NCBI GenBank assembly: GCA_947449135.1
Contig: CANFQO010000022.1
Span: forward strand, 1-41,523
DNA: 41,523 nt
DNA from: Planctomycetaceae bacterium
GTDB lineage: Bacteria > Planctomycetota > Planctomycetia > Pirellulales > UBA1268
Reading direction: 5' to 3'
Below the pieces are notes generated by a model. The model did not search any database. It was not told the origin of the DNA and was given only the letters and a program-made list of their open reading frames with translations. A program made the translations under genes and the position numbers. Below, piece by piece: positions 31,493 to 38,126 of this stretch (position 1 is the first letter of the stretch; the number at the start of each line of letters is the position of its first letter).

Positions 31493-32308
31493 TCAGAGCG
31501 ATGGCGTCGTGAGGCTGTCCGGGACACCGGTTGATCCCACACTGCGTGCGTCCAACTGAACGGCACGGCGGACCAGCCCGGCCTGCACCGCGCCCGCCCT
31601 GCCATTGAAGCATACAGCCGACCGCAACGCGACAACATCAGGACTGAGGGCCCAGGCCGCAGGGATTTCTGTCAACGCAATTCGTCCGGCGAGGGCGACC
31701 TGGAGGCCGGCGTCACGGGCGGCTGTCACCCAGGCCGCCGGCATCCCTCGCGGGCAGCACGAAAACAGGCCGCCAGCAGATTTGTCGAAGGTATCAATGA
31801 GCAGCGTGGAACAGCCGAGCCCGAACGCCGCCGCGATCACCTCCGGTGGGGAAGGCGCCCCGGCCCGCTGCCAGTCGGCGTAGGCCACCGCCACCCGCTC
31901 GCTGTCGAACGGCAGTGACTCAAACGTGGCACGCAGTCGGCGTTGCCAGTCGGTGCCAGCCGTGCCCGCCAGGCCGATCTTCACGGCGGCGGGTGGCACC
32001 GCGTCGGCCCCCAGCAGCAACCGCACGCGTTGGAGGTGGCCGCAGATCGCCTTTGCCGCAGGTTCTAAGCCCGTGCCCTGTGAGACGCCATGCCGGGGCT
32101 CTGGTGCACCTCCGAGTTCGCCGCAGGCCATCGTCCATGATCGCTGGGTGCCCACGATGCTGGCCACGGCCGCGATCGTCTCCGGATCCGCGGGGCCGAG
32201 CGAGCCGTGCAGCGGCTCCTTGACGTCGATGATCGCGGCACCGCCGGCAATCGCCTCGGCCGCCTCAGCGGCGTCTCGCACACTCACGAGCAGCCCGCGC
32301 CAGTTCAC
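31493..32308 (-). CDS. mfnB: (5-formylfuran-3-yl)methyl phosphate synthase-like (methanofuran biosynthesis)
   Basis: A 271-residue TIM-barrel protein. It opens LLVSVRDAAEAAEAIAGGA and IIDVKEPLHGSLG, the family signature with the Schiff-base Lys in DVKEP, then AVKIGLAGT and LLIDTFDKSAGGLF carrying two further conserved Lys. MfnB condenses two glyceraldehyde-3-phosphate molecules to the furan precursor of methanofuran, the C1 carrier used with tetrahydromethanopterin in formaldehyde oxidation or methanogenesis. GTG 32308 is chosen: it overlaps the upstream stop as GTGA (32305-32308), and homology begins two residues later, although the frame opens at 32410. No other methanofuran gene is visible, but the tetrahydromethanopterin block at 3716-9358 supports the assignment. 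Confidence 0.85.
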   Translation of the reverse strand: MNWRGLLVSVRDAAEAAEAIAGGAAIIDVKEPLHGSLGPADPETIAAVASIVGTQRSWTMACGELGGAPEPRHGVSQGTGLEPAAKAICGHLQRVRLLLGADAVPPAAVKIGLAGTAGTDWQRRLRATFESLPFDSERVAVAYADWQRAGAPSPPEVIAAAFGLGCSTLLIDTFDKSAGGLFSCCPRGMPAAWVTAARDAGLQVALAGRIALTEIPAAWALSPDVVALRSAVCFNGRAGAVQAGLVRRAVQLDARSVGSTGVPDSLTTPSL

Positions 32309-32892
32309 GCCCCAACTCCCGCCGCCGACTGCCCGGTGGAGAGCGACCGCTTGGCCTCGATGAGCCGCCGGCTCAGGGAGCGGGCGAGGTCTGCTGACAG
32401 CGGCTCGCACCAGCGGCCGTCAAAGATCACGTAGCCGTCGTCCCACGTTCCCCAGGGCGTGAAGGTCGGGCATGACGAAATATCCGCGGCACGTTCGGCC
32501 AGCCGCATCACCAGCGTGTTCACCCGGAAGGCCGCATGGTCGCCGCAGGTCGGTTCGCCGCTGCGGGCGATCGGATTGGAGCCCTGGAAAAAGCACTCGA
32601 CCGCTTCCAGCGGCACCTGCTGAACGGACGTTGGCGACAGCCGGATCTGCAGGAAGTCGCCCTTCCGTTCCAGCCTCGGCCGCGCCGCGACCCAGGCCAG
32701 CATGCCGACGCTGCCCCCCGCGATGCCACAGAACGCCGCCACGAGCAGCCAATACAGCGGCCCCGTTGCTCCCATGCTCCCTGCCGCGATGAGCCCACCG
32801 GCCACCACGGCCACCATCAGGGCTAGCCATGCCACGGGCCGAATGTTGCCTCGCAGCCAGATCTCGGCGTGCTGGCTCCCTGCGTTTGTCAT
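32305..32892 (-). CDS. small membrane protein with two transmembrane segments
   Basis: A 195-residue protein, not recognised. Residues 20-40 (VAWLALMVAVVAGGLIAAGS) and 45-70 (PLYWLLVAAFCGIAGGSVGM) are two transmembrane helices joined by a short turn. The remainder is a soluble domain with KGDFLQIRLSPTSVQQVPLE and VNTLVMRLAERAADI, a PH-like pattern seen in many bacterial membrane proteins; a PH-like fold is inference. ATG 32892 is chosen, since the upstream extension to 33048 is not protein-like. Its stop overlaps the mfnB start (GTGA), so they are translationally coupled. A direct role in methanofuran metabolism cannot be read from the sequence. It is divergent from the antiporter gene by 67 bases. 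Confidence 0.65.
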   Translation of the reverse strand: MTNAGSQHAEIWLRGNIRPVAWLALMVAVVAGGLIAAGSMGATGPLYWLLVAAFCGIAGGSVGMLAWVAARPRLERKGDFLQIRLSPTSVQQVPLEAVECFFQGSNPIARSGEPTCGDHAAFRVNTLVMRLAERAADISSCPTFTPWGTWDDGYVIFDGRWCEPLSADLARSLSRRLIEAKRSLSTGQSAAGVGA

Positions 32893-32959
32893 GGTGCTTT
32901 CACGATCGCAGCCGGTTTCATACGATTCGCGCGGCGGATTCACGCTGGAGCCCTCTCTG

Positions 32960-34558
32960 ATGCACGAGCCGATACCCTCCCTGCCCGCCGGCCCGGTATT
33001 CTCCGCCCCGTCGGCGGCATCTTCCCGGACCATTGCGGGCATCGCCATCCTGCTGGCAGCCTATGCCGCCGCGGCCACGTTTGGCTGGCCCCAACATGGT
33101 CGTGATTTGCTGGTGCGGGCACAAGCCGCCCACGACGCGGTGGCCCACGAAGAAGCCCACGGTCATGGCGCCGCGGCCCACAGTGACGTCAGCACCTCGC
33201 CGCCGCCGCTCACGGTGCTGCCATTCGCAGTGCTCCTGGCGGCCATCGCAATCCTGCCGCTCACGTCGCACCTCTCCCACTGGTGGGAACACAACTCCAG
33301 CAAACTGCTGGTGGCCGGCGGGCTCGCGCTCGTCACACTGGCCTACTACGCATTCATGCATCGGCATCCGGTCGACCTCCACTTCCCCACGCACGGTCTC
33401 GTCCAGCCTGCCGCGGCCGGGCCCTCATGGGGCGTGGCAGGCACCATCCTCACCAACGCCATGCTGGCGGAATATGTGCCGTTCATCGTGCTTTTGTTTG
33501 CGCTCTACTGCATCACGGGCGGCGTGCGGATCGAGGGCGACCTTCAGGCGACGCCCACCGTCAACACCACGTTTCTCGGAGTGGGGGCCCTCGCCGCCAG
33601 CTTCATCGGGACGACCGGCGCCGCCATGCTGCTGGTGCGGCCACTCCTGGAGACCAACCGGGAGCGGCGGATCGTCGCCCACACGCTCGTGTTCTTCATC
33701 TTCATCGTCTGCAACTGTGGTGGCTGCCTGCTACCGATCGGTGATCCGCCGCTGTTCCTCGGCTACCTGGAGGGCGTCGATTTCCTCTGGACCCTGTCGC
33801 TCTGGAAGCCATGGCTCGTCACGAATGGGCTCTTGCTGGCGATCTACTGGCTCTGGGACACATTCTACGCCCATCCCCACGAGCGGGCCGGGGACATCCG
33901 TCGCGACATCCGCCTGGCCGGTCCACTGAAGATCAGCGGCCTGTGGCCAAACGCCCTGCTGATGGCCGGCGTGATTGCGGCGGTGGCGTTGCTCGACCCG
34001 GCCAAGGCCGTGCCCGGCACGAACTGGCACCCGTGGATCTTTCTCCGCGAGGTGGTGCTGCTGACGCTCGTGGCCCTGTCGCTTGTCCTCGGTTCGCGGG
34101 AAGTCCGTGATCGCAACGGCTTCACCTACGGCGCGATCCTGGAAGTGGCCGCGCTCTTTCTCGGTATTTTCATCTGCATGCAGCCGGCCCTGGCTCTGCT
34201 GCACGAACATGGCGCGAGTCTCGGAATCAATTCGCCGCGGGCGTTTTTCTGGGCGACCGGGGCCCTCTCCAGCGTTCTCGACAACGCACCAACCTACCTC
34301 GTCTTCTTCAAGGCGGCCCAGTCACTGCCGTCAAACGGCGTTACGATGGCCGACGTCGAAGTGGGTCGGCTGGCGGCCGTCAGTCTGGGCGCCGTCTTTC
34401 TGGGGGCGATGACCTACATCGGCAACGGCCCCAACTTCATGGTGAAGGCGATCGCCGAGCAGTCTGGTGTGAAGATGCCGAGCTTTTTCGGCTATTGTGT
34501 ATACAGCTTCGGTGTCCTCCTGCCGGTCTTCATTCTCGTGTCCCTGCTTTTCCTCTGA
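32960..34558 (+). CDS. NhaD-like / ion-transporter-superfamily sodium:proton antiporter
   Basis: A 532-residue membrane protein with about 12 transmembrane segments from residue 25 to the end. Landmarks are TNAMLAEYVPFIVLLFALYC, FIGTTGAAMLLVRPLLE, CNCGGCLLPIGDPPLFLGYL, SSVLDNAPTYLVFFKAAQ and MTYIGNGPNFMVKAIAE. The two NxP/GDPP-type segments are the paired re-entrant motifs of the NhaD/CitM/ArsB ion-transporter superfamily. Residues 58-74 form a His-rich loop (AHDAVAHEEAHGHGAAAHSD) between the first two helices. It probably exchanges Na+ for H+; substrate is inferred from family resemblance. ATG 32960 is used; the earlier open frame (32702) overlaps the divergent gene. Confidence 0.8.
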   Translation: MHEPIPSLPAGPVFSAPSAASSRTIAGIAILLAAYAAAATFGWPQHGRDLLVRAQAAHDAVAHEEAHGHGAAAHSDVSTSPPPLTVLPFAVLLAAIAILPLTSHLSHWWEHNSSKLLVAGGLALVTLAYYAFMHRHPVDLHFPTHGLVQPAAAGPSWGVAGTILTNAMLAEYVPFIVLLFALYCITGGVRIEGDLQATPTVNTTFLGVGALAASFIGTTGAAMLLVRPLLETNRERRIVAHTLVFFIFIVCNCGGCLLPIGDPPLFLGYLEGVDFLWTLSLWKPWLVTNGLLLAIYWLWDTFYAHPHERAGDIRRDIRLAGPLKISGLWPNALLMAGVIAAVALLDPAKAVPGTNWHPWIFLREVVLLTLVALSLVLGSREVRDRNGFTYGAILEVAALFLGIFICMQPALALLHEHGASLGINSPRAFFWATGALSSVLDNAPTYLVFFKAAQSLPSNGVTMADVEVGRLAAVSLGAVFLGAMTYIGNGPNFMVKAIAEQSGVKMPSFFGYCVYSFGVLLPVFILVSLLFL

Positions 34559-34622
34559 AATCGCTTCCCCTGCACTCACTCTCTGAACCCACTGCAGCCC
34601 GTAATCCCCGGCATTCAACCGC

Positions 34623-35834
34623 GTGACTCAAGCCCATTCTTCCGCAGACGGCTACGATCTGATCACGACCGAGTCGCAACTCGGTGCACTCGTTGACCGT
34701 CTCGCCGCCCATTCGTATGTCGCCTTTGACACGGAATTCGTGTCGGAACACACCTACCGCAGCCAACTCTGCCTGATTCAGGTGGCGGCGCCAGACACGC
34801 TGGCGGTGATCGACACGCTCAAGGTTCGTGAACTGGAGCCATTCTGGCGGCTCCTCACGGAGCCCGGCCGCACCACCGTCGTGCATGCCGGCCGCGAGGA
34901 GATGGGATTCATCCTGCAGGCGATCAAGGCCCGGCCATCGTCGCTCTTCGACGTGCAGGTGGCCTCAGGCCTTGTCGATCACGACTACCCCGCCGGCTAT
35001 GCCTCGATCGTGCGGCGGTTTCTGAACCTGCCGACCAATAAGGGGGAAACCCGCACCGACTGGCGTCAGCGGCCGCTCACGCCGGCGCAGTTGGAATACG
35101 CCCTCGATGACGTCCGACACCTGGAAAAGCTCTGGCGGAAGCTGGAGGGCAAACTGGCGGCGTCGGGCCGAACTGCCTGGATGCAGGACGAGATGCAGGC
35201 CTGGCAGGACGAGGTGGAGGAGTCGTTCATCCGCAAGCGCTGGCGGCGCGTATCGGGCCTTTCCGGCCTGTCGCGGCGAGAACTGGCGATCGCCCGAGAA
35301 CTCTGGCACTGGCGGGACAGCGTGGCCGATTCCCGCGACATGCCGCCGAAGCGGGTGCTCCGCGACGACCTCCTCGTGGAACTCTGCAAGCGGAAGAGTG
35401 CCGACGAGCGGCAGATCTCGGCCATCCGCGGCATGCAGCGTTCAGACCTGCGGCACATCCTCCGCGGACTCTCCGAGGCGATCCAGCGCGGCCTCGAGCT
35501 GCCCGATGAGGAATGCCCAGGGGGCGAGAAGCACCGGGCGCCGCCTCCGCAGCTCGCCGTGCTGGGCCAGTTCCTGGCGACGGCGGTGGCGGGCGTCTGC
35601 CGGCAGATGCACCTGGCACCAGCGCTTGTAGGCACATCCTCCGACATGCGCGACCTGCTCGCCTACAAGCTCGGCTATTTCGATAGCGAAGACGACCGCC
35701 CGCCGCTGCTGGCGGCGGGCTGGCGGGCCGATGTGGTGGGATCGCTGGTGGATGACCTGCTCTCGGGAAAGGCTTCTCTGCGAATCGGCGACGTTCGCTC
35801 CCACGACCCGCTAGTCATCGACCGGCGGGAGTGA
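34623..35834 (+). CDS. rnd: ribonuclease D-like 3'-5' exonuclease with HRDC domain
   Basis: A 403-residue protein. The DEDDy exonuclease domain has Exo I FDTEF (Asp36, Glu38), Exo II in VVHAGREEMGFIL and Exo III YALDDVRHL (Tyr159, Asp163). Compared with E. coli RNase D, whose Exo II reads HAGSEDLEVF, the metal-binding Asp position holds Glu93. A HRDC domain follows at about 220-300 (LSRRELAIARELWHWRDSVA). RNase D trims the 3' ends of tRNA and other stable RNAs. GTG 34623 is the first start in frame; homology begins about 10 residues later. It is convergent with the DUF2130 gene across a 30-base gap. Confidence 0.9.
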   Translation: MTQAHSSADGYDLITTESQLGALVDRLAAHSYVAFDTEFVSEHTYRSQLCLIQVAAPDTLAVIDTLKVRELEPFWRLLTEPGRTTVVHAGREEMGFILQAIKARPSSLFDVQVASGLVDHDYPAGYASIVRRFLNLPTNKGETRTDWRQRPLTPAQLEYALDDVRHLEKLWRKLEGKLAASGRTAWMQDEMQAWQDEVEESFIRKRWRRVSGLSGLSRRELAIARELWHWRDSVADSRDMPPKRVLRDDLLVELCKRKSADERQISAIRGMQRSDLRHILRGLSEAIQRGLELPDEECPGGEKHRAPPPQLAVLGQFLATAVAGVCRQMHLAPALVGTSSDMRDLLAYKLGYFDSEDDRPPLLAAGWRADVVGSLVDDLLSGKASLRIGDVRSHDPLVIDRRE

Positions 35835-35850
35835 GGCCGCCTTGGCCCGC

Positions 35851-35866
35851 GATCGCGTGCGCGATC
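35851..35866. terminator. short symmetric hairpin at the rnd/DUF2130 convergent junction
   Basis: GATCGCG (35851-35857) and CGCGATC (35860-35866) form a perfect 7-bp stem around TG. The hairpin overlaps the stop codon of the minus-strand gene. No T-run follows on either strand, so a terminator role is only tentative. Confidence 0.35.
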
Positions 35867-37091
35867 ACGCCTGAGCCCGCGACGCCCCGTTGCTCGACTT
35901 CACCGCCTCCGCCTGGCCGAGATTCGTGCCGGCTGTTGCGGTAAGCCGCGAAATATCGAGCGCGTCGATCGTCTCGATCGCCTGTCCGGCGATTCCCTGC
36001 AGATCGCCGTACATGCCAGCCGTGGAGGCCAGCACAGACTGAATCTGCATCTCTCGCTTGGACCAGAGCTTGGTCATCGTGGTCCGCTCCTTGACGAGAT
36101 CGGCGTGCATCTCTTCGAACTTCTCGATGATGGCAGTGACCCGCTGCCGAAACCGGTGGCCGGTCAGATATTGATAGACAAGCTCCATCTTCGTCTGCTG
36201 CCCTTCGCCAGCCTGGCGGGCCAGTGACAATTCGAGGAGCGTATGCCTGAGTGCGATGGCCAGCGGAACAAACGTCCGCGTGCCCGTCACCCAGATGCCA
36301 TCAACGTGACCGAATGTCTCGATCCCCTTGGGCAATGTGTGTGTGACGATGACGGCAAGATCGGCCTTTGCGGCCCGCTGATCATCCCGCAATTTGGGCA
36401 GCCATGTGTCGGTCCAGTTCTTCGTCCGCTTCGACTCCCAGAGGATCTTGCCGCAGGGCTGTCCGTCGCCGCGGGCCACGGCATGCAGACAATCCCCGCC
36501 AAACTCCCCCTTCGGCACCGGCGTGAAGAGATCGCTCGGAAACGACTGCTTGAGCACCGCCTCGATCTCGAGTTCCTGCACCTCCCCCTGCAACTGCTGC
36601 GAGCCCTGCTCCGCCCGCCGCTTCAAGTCCTCGATCTGTCGCTGCATGGCGGTGATCGTCTGCTCTTTCTCGGCCATCTTCAGCCTGAGGTCGGTCTCGG
36701 CCTCTTTTTTCGCATGCTCGCGGGCAGTGGCCAATGACTCCTGAACCCGCTTCTCGATCGAGAGCTCGAGTTCACGTTTGGCGTCGTCGAGCTCACGCTG
36801 CTTGCGGATCGCCTCGGTCTGCGCCTTCTGCGCCTCGGCCAACTTGCGGTCGCGTTCCGCCAGCACGGCATTCAGATCAGCGAGATCCTTGGCACGCTGC
36901 TCCAATTCCCCCGACAATTCGAGCCTGGCCTTTTTCGACTCAGCGGCGGCGATGGCAGCCCGTTCTGTCCGGAGCTTCGCTTCGTACTGTTCGCGAGTCG
37001 CCTCCACCAGCGGCGCTGCCAGCGACTCCGTCAGCCGAACCTCATTCTTGCAATGCGGACACGTGATCTTCGGATCGGCTGGAGATGTCAT
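35865..37091 (-). CDS. DUF2130-domain protein (zinc knuckle, coiled coil, nuclease-like domain)
   Basis: A 408-residue protein. An N-terminal CPHC (11-14) with KITCPHCKNEVRL looks like half a zinc ribbon. A long charged coiled coil spans about 30-180 (heptad-like Ala/Leu/Glu/Lys/Arg). The C-terminal 200 or so residues match DUF2130: EAVLKQSFPSDLFTPVPKGE, GGDCLHAV, KILWESKRTKNWTDTWLPKL, DLAVIVTHTLP and GIWVTGTRTFVPLA. The WESKRTK segment fits the strand with ExK of PD-(D/E)xK-type nucleases, which suggests a nuclease-like fold; activity is inference. Family function is not established. It lies downstream of the ECF sigma gene on the same strand, with 128 bases between. Confidence 0.85.
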   Translation of the reverse strand: MTSPADPKITCPHCKNEVRLTESLAAPLVEATREQYEAKLRTERAAIAAAESKKARLELSGELEQRAKDLADLNAVLAERDRKLAEAQKAQTEAIRKQRELDDAKRELELSIEKRVQESLATAREHAKKEAETDLRLKMAEKEQTITAMQRQIEDLKRRAEQGSQQLQGEVQELEIEAVLKQSFPSDLFTPVPKGEFGGDCLHAVARGDGQPCGKILWESKRTKNWTDTWLPKLRDDQRAAKADLAVIVTHTLPKGIETFGHVDGIWVTGTRTFVPLAIALRHTLLELSLARQAGEGQQTKMELVYQYLTGHRFRQRVTAIIEKFEEMHADLVKERTTMTKLWSKREMQIQSVLASTAGMYGDLQGIAGQAIETIDALDISRLTATAGTNLGQAEAVKSSNGASRAQA

Positions 37092-37219
37092 GTTTCGGTA
37101 ACGGCGGCGGCCCGACCGGGCGTCTTCTTCCGTGACGACTTCACGAGCGGGTCATTGTGTCCATCCGTTCAGATATGTCTAGAGGCGACAACATCCGGAC
37201 CAAACCGCGGCCAGCACGA

Positions 37220-37816
37220 TCAATTCGTGCCCTGGCTCTCCTGCCAGGAACGGGTCAGCCTGGTCAGGGCGGTGTGGAGACGGCTCTTCACGGTTCCCAC
37301 GGGAATGCCCATCGACGCGGCCACTTCGTGATACTTCATGCCTTGCTGATAGACGAGCATCAGAGGTGTCCGCATCCGCTCCGGAAGCTCCTGGACCGCC
37401 GACGCGATCCACTCCCGTGACTCCGCCTGCTCGGCACGATCATCGGCCGTTGCCTCATCACCGGCTATCACATCGACGATGGTTGCACCATCGGTGGCCC
37501 CGCCGAGGCCTGTGTCGAGTTCCACCATGCGATGGCGGCGGGCAATGCGGCAGGCGTCGATGGCCTGGTGGGTAGCGATCGCGTAGAGCCACGGACGAAA
37601 CCGCCGTCCGTCGGTAAAGGAGTGCCGCTTGAGATGCACCCGCAGAAACGTGGCCTGGCAGACGTCCTCGGCCATCTCGGCATTGCCCAGATAGCGGCGG
37701 AGATATCCCAGAATCTTCTGCTCATACCGGTGCATGAGGGACTCGAACGCCACCTCATCATCAGCGGTACGGACCCGGCAGATCAGGTCCTCATCGGTCG
37801 GCACAGCGGATACCAT
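37220..37816 (-). CDS. ECF-type RNA polymerase sigma factor
   Basis: A 198-residue sigma-70-family protein. Region 2 is AFESLMHRYEQKILGYLRRY through AEDVCQATFLRVHLKR and FRPWLYAIATHQAIDACRIA. Region 4 is LPERMRTPLMLVYQQGMKYHEVAASMGIPVGTVKSRLH with its helix-turn-helix. Regions 1 and 3 are absent, typical of ECF sigmas. It would direct RNA polymerase to a specific promoter set. The ATG at 37816 has AGGAGG (complement of 37825-37830) seven bases upstream and is preferred over the frame opening at 37930. No anti-sigma gene is adjacent. It is divergent from the DUF1549/DUF1553 gene, which could be a target, though this is untested. Confidence 0.9.
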   Translation of the reverse strand: MVSAVPTDEDLICRVRTADDEVAFESLMHRYEQKILGYLRRYLGNAEMAEDVCQATFLRVHLKRHSFTDGRRFRPWLYAIATHQAIDACRIARRHRMVELDTGLGGATDGATIVDVIAGDEATADDRAEQAESREWIASAVQELPERMRTPLMLVYQQGMKYHEVAASMGIPVGTVKSRLHTALTRLTRSWQESQGTN

Positions 37817-37824
37817 GGCTCGTC

Positions 37825-37830
37825 CCTCCT
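37825..37830 (-). promoter_or_regulatory. Shine-Dalgarno site of the ECF sigma gene
   Basis: The minus strand reads AGGAGG here, eight bases before the ATG at 37816. It fixes this start against the longer frame opening at 37930. Confidence 0.65.
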
Positions 37831-37992
37831 CGACCACCCGTTCCGGCCACCAGAAGTCCATCGCTACCAGAGCACAAGCCGGCGGGTGATGGCCTCTCAT
37901 AATGCACACGCCGTGCCAAACCCGCGCCAATGCTCATAACCCTCAAAAACCGACGCTTTTGGAGGGGATCGCCGCGAAACCGCCGCTGGGAT

Positions 37993-38028
37993 GCCGCATT
38001 TTGCAATGTCATGCCGGCAAAATGCGGC
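37993..38028. promoter_or_regulatory. perfect 12-bp inverted repeat (possible operator or leader hairpin)
   Basis: GCCGCATTTTGC (37993-38004) and GCAAAATGCGGC (38017-38028) are exact reverse complements separated by 12 bases. No T-run follows on either strand, so it is not a terminator. It lies about 100 bases upstream of the ATG at 38127 and 177 bases from the sigma-factor start, a position that fits an operator or 5'-leader hairpin. Confidence 0.6.
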
Positions 38029-38126
38029 GGTGAGGCGGTCACGACACCGCCATCCTCGCCGGTTTCATGACCGTGAAGCCCCCTCGCTGGTACAGTGGTT
38101 GAGAGCCGACGGAGTTTCGCCACGTA

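Larger units (their letters stand above)
37817..38126. other. 310-base divergent intergenic region
   Basis: This region separates the ECF sigma gene from the large cytochrome-domain gene and should hold both promoters. It contains two inverted repeats. One is imperfect, CCCTCAAAA (37940-37948) with TTTTGGAGGG (37957-37966); the other is the perfect 12-bp repeat at 37993-38028. No -35/-10 pair could be assigned with confidence. Confidence 0.5.
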
